DNA from: Dendrolimus kikuchii
Lineage: Eukaryota > Arthropoda > Insecta > Lepidoptera > Lasiocampidae
Direction of reading: 5' to 3'
DNA: 64,000 nt
Assembly (NCBI GenBank): GCA_019925095.2
Contig: CM034394.1
Span: 10,056,272 to 10,120,271, forward strand
Position 1 is the first letter of the stretch. Each line of letters opens with the position of its first letter. Of the stretch, positions 1-13,000 are shown piece after piece. The notes under the pieces were generated by a model. The model did no database searches and was not told the origin of the DNA. It saw only the letters and a program-made list of their open reading frames with translations. Position numbers and translations under genes: made by a program.

Positions 1-749
1 TATTAATTCAGATTATTTTTGTGATAAAACAATACTTATTGAGATTAAAATGTTTCTGTTGCTATGGATGCCATTGATAAGTATTTCCATATTATCAATA
101 TAATATAAAGTCTACTTTATTACTAATATTACAAGCGATATTTAACCAATAAACAGTTGAAGGTTAAAGATACAAAAATTAATCAATGGATTAGGTTCTG
201 ATATACCTACACAACATAACACATAGTTATGTATTAAATTTTCAAAATTCCATTACTATATTTTACATGTTATTTTAGCCAGTTACCACTCTCAGATTTG
301 TCTGTATCTCTGGCTTAACTTATAAAAATATATACATACCAAAATAAATTATTTACTTCAGTCAGACAGAAAAATGTGGAAAAAGTCGCTCACAAGTCTA
401 ATTAGACTAACCAGCTTGGTAACTACCAATATACCTATTTTAAGTTCATACACATCCTTTGTTGAAGAGCGCCTACACTCACCGAAAGGCAACTTGTTTA
501 CGCGTGCCAGTAGTATAATTTCTACAGGCGCTTAATATATTATTTCTAAAATTATTCAAGTATTTGTGCAACTAAAAAGTAGATAATATATTTTTTTAAA
601 CAAAAACAAAACCGACTTCACACTAAAAAGACAGATTTTTACAACATCTTGAAGTCGGTGCCCAGTAAATGATAAAAAACAACAAAAATTGCAAATGTAC
701 TGACTTTAAGATGTAAAAAATATTTAAATTGTTATTTTTTAGTTTGAAG
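1..749. other. Gene-free AT-rich stretch, downstream of the spondin gene
   Basis: No coding exon is visible. It lies just past the stop codon of the minus-strand spondin-like gene and may hold its 3' UTR. A short repeat with inverted ends (ACCGACTTC at about 611 and GAAGTCGGT at about 651) occurs again in diverged form near 37.96 kb. Confidence 0.5.
608..690 (+). repeat. Dispersed repeat with 10-bp inverted ends (copy 1)
   Basis: The stretch starts with ACCGACTTCA and about 40 bases later carries the reverse complement TGAAGTCGGT, followed by GCCCAGTAAAT. A related copy at 37957-38035 has CTGACTTCA, ACATCTTGAA and GCCAAGTAAAT in the same order, so this is a family. Class unknown; probably a miniature element. 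Confidence 0.5.
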
Positions 750-1058
750 TTAGTTTGTATTTGTTAAAAAAAAATAACCTGGCCTTTCTCCAAAACGATG
801 AGATAAGTAGTTCTTAAATAATTTCAACTCCATGCGCACTAAGTCGCGGGCACAGCCTAGTAGTCTATAAAACTGTAATTTCGCTCCAAACCTCGTGCAA
901 AACCAACCTTTTGAGACAGTGTCATTCAAGCAAGTACCCTCTTGGCCGTCACACAATGCCTCTTGCTGTGTCAGCGTAAATTCGCAACGTTCAAGATGTT
1001 CTTGCACAAGGGTTTCCACTTCGGGGTCTACTGTGGTCAAGTTTTCGTTCGGAAACTC
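750..1058 (-). CDS. Spondin-like gene, terminal coding exon 11
   Basis: A TTACAG acceptor ends at 1059 and the reading frame runs 102 codons to TAA at 752-750. The exon is rich in charged residues with five cysteines (ERCEF, ALCDG, GTCLN, WFCTR, LGCAR). It continues in phase 0 from exon 10, so it probably completes a divergent third TSR plus a C-terminal tail. I do not recognise the tail by itself; the assignment rests on phase and position. Confidence 0.7.
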   Translation of the reverse strand, partial: EFPNENLTTVDPEVETLVQEHLERCEFTLTQQEALCDGQEGTCLNDTVSKGWFCTRFGAKLQFYRLLGCARDLVRMELKLFKNYLSHRFGERPGYFFLTNTN

Positions 1059-4000
1059 CTGTAATATTATAAATTTAGCTTAATTTTACTACGCCAGATT
1101 TAATATGAAGTAAATTGTTCTTTATATTCAAGTATGCATGAATGACACCAGTCGTGGGCACATGTATTTTTATTGTAATTTTTGCTTAAGCCCCCACACC
1201 CGCCCTGTGAAAAATACTAGAAATCTTTTGAAAAACTAAAAATTGGGCTAGGATACCTAGCTAATTTTGAGTGATTTTTTTACTGATATTATTATCATCA
1301 ATCCACCCACTAAAAATAGACTAGATTGCATAAAATAAACGTCCCATGTGTTTGTTATTTGGTTATCGAAGAACCCCTAAAAGCATTTAATCGAAAATCC
1401 GCCTCTCTTATTCAACTGATCGAGACTCGTCACTCAGTTACATGAAAGGCAACCAACCTTAATTTTTATGTTTGCCGTGATTTCACTACAGCATATAGAT
1501 TACACCCTCATGCCAAATTTCATCCATACTAATACCTAATCCTAGTAGTTTTCGAGAAAACTGATTCTTATATAGATAAACGGACAGTCGGATTTGTTAA
1601 TTTTATTAGGGGTACATTTTTACACAAAATGTCTACGGAACTCTAAAAGTGTAAAGAACACTATAAATTAGGTTTTAGAGGTCGGCAACACGTTGGCGAC
1701 ACCCCTGGTGTTGCAAACGTCCATAGGCGACGGTAACCACTTTCCATCAGATAGGCCGTCTGCCTGTTTGCCTGCTTTAGGGAATAAAAAAGTAAAAAAG
1801 TGAAATCGAATATTTTTGACACTAATAATAATGTGCTCAACATTATTAATAAAGTATACATATTAACAAAGTATACTACAGTTAATGAGTATTTTACTGG
1901 CCCCAATACTGATTTTGTGAGATGATGAATTTCTTCACTTGTAATTATTATTATAATGAAATTGTAAATTAATGTTGTAATAATTTGACATTGTTAGTAA
2001 GCTGCAAATATTACAGGATACAGTGATACTATAAATTGTTATAGAGATTTCATATCCAAACCAAAATTAGAAAAAAACTTTATGGCACTACAAATCAGGC
2101 CAAATACCAGTAAAAAAGAAATTTAGTCTAAAAGTTCTTAAATAGCTACTCGTGAAATAAAAAGCATAAGAGATCCTGCAATATATAAACCCAAAATTTA
2201 TGATGTTAGTCTCAAGGAAAGAAATAGTAAATCACAGACAAAATACTAAAAAAAAAGTTTACATAATTTCCAAATGACAGAAACAAAAAAAATATAGTGA
2301 CATACAATTGCCTGCAGCTCAGCAAAACGTTTGTTCCATTTATAAAGTAGTCTGCGCGTAAGTTGCTTCTGCACTCGTGTGTCCCGAGAGGTGTACAACC
2401 GAGTCCGTAGGCGACGCCCACGTCCGCAACGGGCTGAACACGGAGACCAGTCCCCCCATTGTGTTACAGGACACTCGCCACGGGAAATGTCCTACAAGGT
2501 ACATACATTACTAAAACCATAACGTCACGACGAGTTGGAAGGCGAACAATCTTCAGGCGAGGATGTTTAGGACGACTTCATAGGTGTACCCTCAGCCTTG
2601 ACTTCATCTTCAGGCGAGGCCATTTGGATTGGAATTGCTCCAGCATAACATTCACGGCCCGCAGCGGATAATTTCGACCGTGATTTCAACGATTTCAGTT
2701 ATTCAAAAATAAGGGCGATCGCATACGGACGGCTATAAGGTGCATCGTATACCAAATTACATATTTTACAAAAGAACGGGTTATTTATTTCTCCAACGAC
2801 CCGTCATTAATGATGGACTCGACATGATTTGAACACGCAACCTTCTGATATTTCGGCACAATATTTTTGTAATCACCTGCTTTTTCAGGTCCAATACTTT
2901 CTAAGTGGAAATATTGGTAGTAAGTTCGAAACTTACCATGAAAAACCAATCAAAATTCGTTGAATTCGCATGAGAAGAGGGCGGTCTGTAAGAAAAATAC
3001 AATAATGTCGTAGTAATTATTATTTCATAGAAAAATACTCATCATCATTACGATCGTAGCATTAAATCCCGTGCCACTGGTTTTCTGCTTTTTGTCCTCC
3101 AATTTACTCGGTTTTCGATATAATTTATTGGGAAGACTATTTGCATGCATATTAGCCCTTACGGCGACTAGACGTTACGTCTAGTAGCGATTTCTTGGTC
3201 TACCCCTTCCAGTGGGACCCGACAGGTGGCATAGCTAGAAATTTATTCCTCACATAACTATTCGGTTTCCGTAAAACATGGTCGTACCTACGTGAGCTAC
3301 TCTCTTGCATTTTTGCGTGCATTTGCTTAAGCTTTTCTTCTTAATTAATTATTATTACTTACTATCTGTCTATGTTGATGAAATATGAATGAATGAATGA
3401 ATGAAAACACTTTATTGTTCACCAAAATTAAAACTATGTTCTTAAAAACTAGATACAATAAATATTGAACAAAGGGCGGCCTTATTGCTTAAAGCGATCT
3501 CTTCCAGGCAACCCCCTAAACTAAGGAAATAATTTATCTAATTTGAATATAACTTACTTTTGACATGGTCCCGCATCGCATGGGATAGCTTGGTGCATAA
3601 TAGTGCGGGCTCGAAATCCAACATGACATTTTTTATGAGCACGCGGTACCAAATAGTGCCGGGTTCTAGCTCTAACTCCACATCCCTCGCATGGAGACCA
3701 ATCGGACCAAGACGAAACTGCACAAGGACCCGTTGATTCGGCAGGATCGGGCTCGTATTCTGATATGGCCCTGGTTACAACAGTTCAGTATAAACTCTCT
3801 TTTAGAGTTCAGAATCGATTTCATCAAAAATTAAACGCATAAACATCCATTAATTTGTCAGTGACATGATCATTCAGACATTAAATCCTGTTGGTGTTCG
3901 GAGTTTCTCTTCGAAGCCTGAACTCCGCTCTCCTACTTTTTTCTTCTCCATTTCGCGTGGGTGATGTCAGGAGCCTTAAGAACAGACGAGCGTGCATGAC

Positions 4001-7000
4001 AAGAGCTATGAATGTCAAAGAAGCAAGTGAGGTGTGTAAGAATAAGCCTGAATGGCGCTCTGTTGTTCGTGCCTACCCCGCAAGGGAACTGGCGTGAAGT
4101 TATGTATGTATGCATGTATGTGTTGGAGTTGTAGCTGGCCCTATAGAAAAACTTTAGAGTTCTCAATTCAAATAAATTGGTTACCTAGCTACAACTACAA
4201 AATAACAGAGACTTTTTGGCAGTGTCATTGAAAAGTTAATCTCATATACATATAGTGGTAAAAGTGCAATAAAAACAATTTAAAACTTATTCAAATTGTA
4301 GTGACCAGTGATCTTAAGTTACTAACGTAACTATCCATCAGGAATCCATATTCTGCTAGGATAGGTGAGCTTACCTATAATAGGTTTAGGGCCCCAGCAT
4401 AAAGGATGGAGAGTGTCACTGGGAAAATACAGATTGGTTTATTAGAGGGCAAGTCCAACTGGGATACATGGAAATATAAGGTCAGATGCCTGTTACGCAC
4501 TGTACCCCAAGCGTTAGAGGTAGTTGAGGGCTCATTCCTACCTCCCAGTAGTGAAGCAGTTGAAGGTGGAGATGGCATTGGAACATTTAACACCCGTTTA
4601 GAACGGTATATAAAAGCCGATGCGACCGCGCTTCTGATTCTAACAACCAATATGCATGAAGAAACACTGAGGAAAGTAATGAGATTTACGAAAGCTAGAG
4701 AGGTATGGCTTGAGTTACATAGATTGTTTGATGGAACTGATGAGGACAAAGCATACAATTTATGTATGAGCTTTTTCAGTTATAAGAAAGATCAGGGAGA
4801 TGACATAGCCACACACATGTCCAAATTGAAAAATATTTGGACCCAGCTGAATATTGAGTTAAAGAAGGACAACAATAGGGAGTTACCTGAGTTACTATTA
4901 ATATGTAAAATTCTGGATACTCTTGAGGAATCTTTCTTTCCTTTTAAAAGCAGTTGGCTATTACAACCGAAAGCTGATCGAACCATCGAAAATCTGACAA
5001 GCCATCTTTGCGCTTTTGAGAGGGCACTCAAGATTAAAAGCAACACTAGTCAAGAGGCGCTAGTTGTAAATAAGACTGTGCAGAAGAAAAAGCCAAAAGC
5101 GAAGAAGTGTCACTATTGTTCTCAGAAAGGACATTGGGTAAGAGACTGCCCTAAGTGGATAGGTGACGGGAGACCTCCGAAGCCTTCACAAAGTGGAACA
5201 AACACTTCGCCACAAGTTCAGAACATAACATTGATGGTTGTCAACGCATGTTCATCTGAAAGGCTTTCAGATAGGGACAATTGGTTTGTTGACAATGGAG
5301 CAACGGTACACATCACAAACAGGAGTGACTTTTTTCAAGATTTTGCTGATTTTGATTTGAACCACACAGTGACCACAGCAGACGGCACTAGCATTCCAGC
5401 AAAAGGGAAAGGATCGGTGGTAGTCGAATCAAATATCAATGGCAGAAAGGAAATAATGACACTTAGTAATGTATGGTACGTGCCATCACTGAAGAGAAAC
5501 TTGTTTTCGGCTTTAGCTGCACAGGACAAAATTCCAAATAGCATGTTTACTTCAACTTCAACAGAGTGCAAGTTGATAGTAAATGGAAAAACATGCCTTA
5601 TTGGACATAGAAAATGTAATGGAGGATTATATAAGCTTGATCTGAAAGCAATAATCACCACCAACCATATTCAAGTGAATGTAGTAACGTCACAGGAAGA
5701 CCTATTGCAGATTTATCACGAGAGATTTGGACATCAGAACCCAAGACATGTCAAAAGCCTCGTGAAGCGAGAGTTAGGTATAGACATACCATGCGATGGT
5801 CTCGAATGTGAAGGCTGCATATATGGCAAGGCACATCGTCTCAAGTTCGGTAAGAGAGAAAGAGCAACAAGAATAGGTGAACTAATTCATACAGATGTGT
5901 GCGGTCCTTTTGAAGAGAGCTTCTCTAAATTCAGATACTTTGTATTATTCAAAGATGACTACTCGAGTTATCGACACGTGTACTTTATTCGACAGAAATC
6001 AGATGTCAAAGACATGCTAGTACGTTTCATAGCTGAAACAAAAACAGCTGGCCATACAATTCGAACCATTCTCTCAGATAATGGAGGGGAATTTGACAAT
6101 AAGGATTTCCGCGATATTCTACACAAGCATGGGATCATACAAAGATTGACGATGCCGTACACGCCAGAACAGAATGGTGTCAGCGAGCGTGAAAATAGAA
6201 CTCTAGTAGAAGCAGCAAGATCAATGATGCATTCGCATGTGGAGTTGCCACAAATGCTTTGGGCAGAACTGATCAATACCGCAACATACATACTCAATCG
6301 AACAGGTCCTTCAAGAGTAGAGGATAAGGTCCCCTTTGAGTTATGGTATGGAAAGAAACCGAAGATAAGTCACTTAAGAATCATAGGAAGTGAATGCTAC
6401 TTTCATGTACCGAAACAGAAAAGAAAGAAGTTAAGCAAAAAAGCTGTAAAAGGCATATTCATTGGCTACGAAAACGATGATGGCTATCGTATATGGGATG
6501 GTCATCAGACACAAAGATCAAGGGATGTCACATTCCAGGGAGAAGTTGAATTAAGAATTTCAACAGGCATCAACGAAGATCAACCAAGTGAGGAGTCAAG
6601 GCAGTTACAGCAGCTTAATCAAGATCGAAACCATGATCTAGAGGGAGTACAAAATGAAGATCATGATTTTGTAGTTCAAGGTCCTTCTTCAGAGGGAGAT
6701 GAGGATGATTTCCCTGACATGACTGAAGATTCAGTGGGTAGTCATCTAGAGCGAGACAGACAGATACCTGATCAAAGCGATAGACAAGACGACTTTTACG
6801 ATGCTGAAGATGATGGTCATGAGCGACTGATCGACATCCAAGAGCCGAAATATTTCTTAAGGGACAGAGATACTCTGAGAGGTATAATGACTTTGTCCGT
6901 TCTGTAGAGTCCTTCCCTGAAACTTATAATGAAGCACTGAAAGCTAAAGACCATGAAAGCTGGTTGAAGGCAATGGAAAGTGAAATACATTCCTTAAAAG

Positions 7001-10000
7001 TAAATGATGTATGGTCGTTAACTGAACTACCACCTAACAGAAAGGCGCTACCTAGCAAATGGGTTTTCAGAATTAAGAGAAATCCTGATGGCTCTATAGA
7101 CAAATATAAAGCACGCCTAGTGGTGAAGGGGTTCAAGCAGCGAAAAGGCATTGATTACGACCAAACTTTCAGTCCAGTAGCAAGACTAGGTACAATACGA
7201 GCGTTACTAAGTGTAGCAGCTAAAGAAAAATTGGTACTAACACAATTTGACGTATGTACAGCATTCTTAAATGGCAAATTAACAGAGGAAATCTACATGA
7301 AACAACCAGATGGCTTTGACGACAGATCCCAGAGAGTATGGAAACTCAATAGAAGCCTATATGGTTTGAAACAAGCTCCCAGGTGTTGGAATTCCTGTTT
7401 TGCCGAAACGCTACTAGACATGAACTTTAAACAAAGTGATGCAGACTCTTGTTTGTTTCTTAGGAAGAAGCAAAATAAGAAAATTTTGATAACCTTGTAT
7501 GTTGACGACGGCCTAGTGGCTGGAACAAATGCAAAAGTGGTTAATGAATTTCTAGACGACTTGAGGAAGAAATTAAAGATCACTTCTAAGCCTGCAACAT
7601 ACTATCTTGGATTGGAGATCCATCGAGATGAGGATGGTTCTATAACCATCAAACAAGAAGCTTATACAAAAAGGATTTTAGAGCGCTTCCACATGGCGGA
7701 ATGTAATCCAATTTCCACACCAATTCAAAAGGAATCGGTGACTGTTCGTTCAGGGGAAGTGGATTCAGAAAAGAAAGTGTTTCCGTACAGAGAAGCTGTA
7801 GGTGCTTTAGCCTATTACTATTAGTAGGCACACGTCCAGACATAGCATATGCTGTTGGTGTAGCATCTAGGAAGCTGGAAAATCCTAATAATTCGGATTG
7901 GCAGATGGTAAAGAAGATTTTCAGATACCTAAAAGGAACAGCATCTTTGGGTATCAAGTACAAACCGAGCCATGCCACATGTACATCCATAGATGGATAT
8001 AGCGATGCTGATCATGGTGGAGATCAACACACAGGGCGCTCAACAAGTGGCGTAGTATGCATGTATGCTGGAGGAGCAATTACATGGTTGAGTCAAAGAC
8101 AAGCGTCAGTCGCTATTTCCACCACAGAGGCAGAAATTGTTGCTGCGAGTGAAGCCACAAGAGAACTCATTTGGCTGCAAAGGATTTATAGTCATTTAAC
8201 GGAGCTGAACGATGTTCCATCACTCAAAGTTGACAATGAAGCTGCTATTCGTCTTGCTCACAACCCGGAATTTCATAAGAGGACGAAGCACATTAGATTT
8301 AGACATTTCTTTGTGCGTGAGAAGGTTCTTAATGGAGAAGTGAGTGTGACGAGAATAGGCACCGCCAATCAAGTGGCAGACATATTTACAAAACCAGTGC
8401 CTAGACCCAGACTTGTCCAACTATGCACAGCGCTAGGACTAGTCAGGAGTCTTTAAGACATTTCAATGAGGGGAAGTGTTGGAGTTGTAGCTGGCCCTAT
8501 AGAAAAACTTTAGAGTTCTCAATTCAAATAAATTGGTTACCTAGCTACAACTACAAAATAACAGAGACTTTTTGGCAGTGTCATTGAAAAGTTAATCTCA
8601 TATACATATAGTGGTAAAAGTGCAATAAAAACAATTTAAAACTTATTCAAATTGTAGTGACCAGTGATCTTAAGTTACTAACGTAACTATCCATCAAGAA
8701 TCCATATTCTGCTAGGATAGGTGAGCTTACCTATAATAGTATGTATTTCGCGTGGTCCTTGGCATACCTTATTTTGAGTCGATTGGAACGCATGTCATTC
8801 TTAACGAGACATCAAGCCAGCATTTCTTCGGCCTACCCCCTCTAATGGGACTTGGTGGAGCCAACATGTCTAGACATGTGATCCCTACAGTTATATAGGT
8901 CAGAAATACTGTTACAATCAAAAAGAAACAAAATATTACATTTGAATTTGGAATCTGGCATTTTTATATGATTGTTCATTGTGTTTTCTCATTTTGGCGC
9001 CAATACGTTGTACAACATTTTGCGATATTAAAATGGAGTGGGGCAATAAAGAGAACCGAATCGCTGTGATTACATTACACAAAGTAGGTATGGAGGCAAA
9101 TGCAATTTTTAATACTCTCCATACGCTTAGTATTAGTCAAATGTTTGTGTACCGGGCTATTAATAGGTACAATGAGACCTCCTCTGTTTGCGACAGAAAA
9201 AGATCTGGCCGTCCACGTAGTGTTCGTACGAAAAAGGTGACCACCTTTTTGCAAAGCAGTAAGGGAAAGAATTCGAAGAAATCCTGTCCGAAAGCAAAAG
9301 ATTTTATCTCGGGAGATGAAGATATCACCTAGAACCATGTCGCGTATTTTAAAAGATGTCTTAAGACTTGCAGCCTATAAGAGACGCACTGGTCATTTCT
9401 TAACTCATAATTTAAAAAAGAATAGGGTGGTAAAATCGAAACAACTACTGAAGCGATACGCAAAGGGAGATCACAGAAAAAATTTGTTTACGGATGAGAA
9501 ATTTTTTACAATTGAGCAACATTTTAACAAACAAAATAACCGTATTTATGCTCAAAGCTCTAAGGAAGCTTCTCAATTAGTCGACAGAGTGCAACGTGGG
9601 CATTATCCGTCTTAAATGATAGTTTGGTGGGGTGTTAGCTATGAAGGAGTGATTGAGCCATATTTTTGTGAAAAAGGTATCAAAACATCGGCACAAGTGT
9701 ATCAAGATACCATTCTTGAGAAGGTAGTTAAGTCCCTTAACAACGCCATGTTCAATAACCAAGAATGGTCCTTCCAGCAAGACTGCGCCGGGTCATAAAG
9801 CTCGGTCCACGCAGTCTTGGTTGGAAATGAACGTTTCGGTCTTATTCAGAGCTGAAGACTTACCGTCGTCTAGTCCCGATCTTAATCCGCTGGATTATGA
9901 TTTATGGTCAGTTTTAGAGAGTACGGTTTGCTCTAAACGCCATGATAATTTGGAGTCCGTAAAACATTCCATACGATTGGCAGTGAAGAATTTTCCCATG

Positions 10001-13000
10001 GAAAGAGTGCGTGCTTTTATTGATAACTGGCCTCAACGTTTAAAGGACTGTATTGCAGCCAATGGAGACCACTTCGAATAAGCTTTTTATATTTTAAATT
10101 GTTTTATATTTATGTATTAAACTAACACACTGTAAAACTTATAAATGTTATTTGCAATAGAATTTTTTTTTCTGTGTTACAATATTTATGGCAAGACTAT
10201 GTAGTTATTACTATTAAACATACACCACTAGTTATATTGTTGATATGTAGGCCTAGTAGTGGCCATTCACTGTTAGCAGTCGTCTTACAGTTTGTCTGCT
10301 ATATAATAGATATGAAGGTTGCTGCAGATGCGGGAGTTTCTGACGCGGTTACTCAGCGTAACCCTACATATCCACTGCAACATATTCTAATCAGTATATG
10401 TATTTAATAGATTATTAATTTTTAGAGTACCGTAGTAGTTTCGACAAAAATAGAACTCTTCTAAAATCGTTACATCCGCTCGTCCTATTGTTTTTAAAAA
10501 TTCCTCTGCCTGTATGAATAATTTTTTAAAGAAATTGTATTCTATATACTGCTTCTCAATGATGTAATGACATCGCAATAATGAATTATAAATATATACC
10601 ACCACACATCTGCATAATTAATTATGATCACAAGAATGTAAGTGTAGGTGTGTATGTAACCTACACTTACATTCTTGTGATCTTGTATGTCGTCGGTATC
10701 ATAACGATTTATTTTAGTGACTTTTATTGAAGTCAGGTGGCAAAATATTCGCTTCCAAGTCGTCAAAAATGTATTAGATAAGTATGTTCCGAGCGATTAT
10801 GAAACTCGCAGATATATCGAAGTAAGGCGAGTATATATTTTTTTATTCCGATTGATCACATATTGAGTGTAAACGCAACGATGGTAGTCTGATAGTTTGC
10901 TGACAGTTTCAGCTGAGTCAGCATTTCGAACTATCGTTAATACCATGGACACAGGTCACACGATAAGAAACGGGCTACTATATAGGTCTAATAGTTGTAT
11001 CACTGACCTGCAATGCAATCTAGGGCCGTTGCACTTTCTGTAATCGGTAAGAGGAATACGGCAAGCTTCCGCATAGGCCCTGGCCGGCCATACATATTGT
11101 CGTTGGCGAGACGCCCGACCTGGGCCACAAGTAACGCTGCAAGGTCCCCAGTGACCCCACACATGCGTTGCGCATGCACCACCGAGGCCACCTGGCTCCA
11201 AAAGTTGATCTGCGCCTGGTTCTAAGGAGACGTGTATGTTGTCTAGTGTGCAGTATAAAAAAAAATCTTTCCAGTAGTATCTACCTTAACGTTATTTACT
11301 ATTAACTATAGGTATTATAATTTATTTTTGAGATAAATATTATTACGTAAATACAATAACTTTATCTAAATACGGTACGCAGGGAAACAGGTGGTATTTC
11401 CGTCAAAAAATATATGTAATTTCACGTAATAACTTACCAGTTCCTGTAGATTACGTACATAAACCGAAAATATTCATTAGGTGTCTCATGTGTTTTTGAA
11501 ACGATTATTACTGAAAATTTTATATTCATCTCGCGACGTCAAGTGACAAGCCGAGTGACTCGACGTCGCGATGGCAGCAATGAATTGTCGTTGCAGTTGA
11601 TTTTAACCGATTTGACTATTAAAAATTGTCTATTAGGTAGTGATTTATCCGTACAAACGAGAGGCCGTAATAAAGTGTAGCGCGAACAACCAACAAAAAA
11701 TATATTTTAGAATAGAATATATTTTACTGTAACAATCAAAGTTTAAGACATTTTAATACAGAAAACAAGAGCCGGTCTTATCACTATCATCAATTTTTTT
11801 CACAGATTCTTAGCAATTTTAATTAGATTGTTAAGATCCGCGTTTAAGCGACATTGCACCTGATGTAGGTAGAAATGCAATGCAAGATGCAGCACGCATA
11901 CTTAAAAGATACCTGTTCACGCGAGACTTGAAGAAATCTAAATTGTATGTTTCAGGAATAAATATTTATGTAGGTACTTTATACCTCACCTGATGTATCA
12001 CAACTCTTCTCATAAAGACGCAAGCGGGTAAGTCGCACTCTTGCAAAGGCCCTCATTTCGCTGTTGGTGCTAAAAAATGGGGATCGAACATCACGCGGCC
12101 AATCTGGACGGAGTGCCCGAACCGGAGCAGCTGGGATTGTTGGCACACGCCGAGACTAGAACACATCCATGTTTTAGTACAATAAATATAAAATGATTAC
12201 AGTGTAAATTCCATGTAATGTCACTCGATTTAACGACAAACCCCCTTCAGGGTCGAAATCCCTTGGCTCTGGTTGGTTTTCCCTTGCAAATGACCCGGTA
12301 CTGTGCGTAAATAGCATTTCCCCCGCCTGATAAAAAAATACTTGTCTTCCATACAATGATACACTCTATATAGCACTGCACTCACTCTCAATAACGACAA
12401 CAGTTAAGTAATAAAACGTACCTTTTACGTTGCCAAAGCTAGTAAAAGCTGCGCAGCTGTGTACTTTCTTTTATCACTTTATTATCCTAGCCCGTAATAC
12501 ACTCGACTGTTGGCATCATGCATACCGAAATTTCTAAGTACTTACTTTATCATAAAGATGCCTTAATATCGCAAGATATAAGTAAAAAAAATACAACAAA
12601 TTGCTGGTGCAGCAAAAGACGTCAGACAAAAATTACATACTTCTCTCCATTTAACGACATGTCTCTATAACGCCATAAACTGCACAGTGCCTTCAGTGTC
12701 GTTATATAGAGTATATACTGTAATTGAATTTTTTTATGTTCTCTCTTCATAGTTTTGGAAATGAACCGAATACCATCAAATTGATTATACTGCATCGATA
12801 ACTCTCTTTTCTTTTACCTTCTCCTCTCTCCTCTGTCACACCACAAATCATCGTATCATCTTTCACACAATCAATCTATCTCTTTTTAGTCTACCATTAC
12901 ATTTATACCCATTTATACAATAGTATTACCTATTATACTTTCGATAAAAAGAATAAATAAATTTAAAATACTCCTTGCCCAAGACAATCTGATAGTCTTT

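Larger units (their letters stand above)
4121..8738 (+). mobile_element. Near-complete Copia-type LTR retrotransposon
   Basis: The 4618-bp element is bounded by two 262-bp LTRs differing at a single base (G at 4341, A at 8697) and by the target duplication GTATG (4116-4120 and 8739-8743). A primer-binding-site candidate follows the 5' LTR and a polypurine tract (GAGGGGAAG) precedes the 3' LTR. The domain order gag, protease, integrase, reverse transcriptase, RNase H defines the Copia order. The high LTR identity means a recent insertion, yet the pol frame is broken by two single-base shifts (near 6880 and 7813). It lies antisense in a large intron of the spondin-like gene. Confidence 0.95.

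Noticed and set aside
2575..2690. Possible extra spondin exon with two SPED-type stretches
   Set aside because: The frame contains stops before exon 10 and the splice phases are already satisfied by the micro-exon at 2937-2985.
4375..7990. Minus-strand open frames across the Copia element
   Set aside because: They are antisense shadows of gag-pol.
10174..10407. 77-codon plus-strand open frame after the maT-like transposase
   Set aside because: Low-complexity hydrophobic text with no domain and no splice or transposon context.
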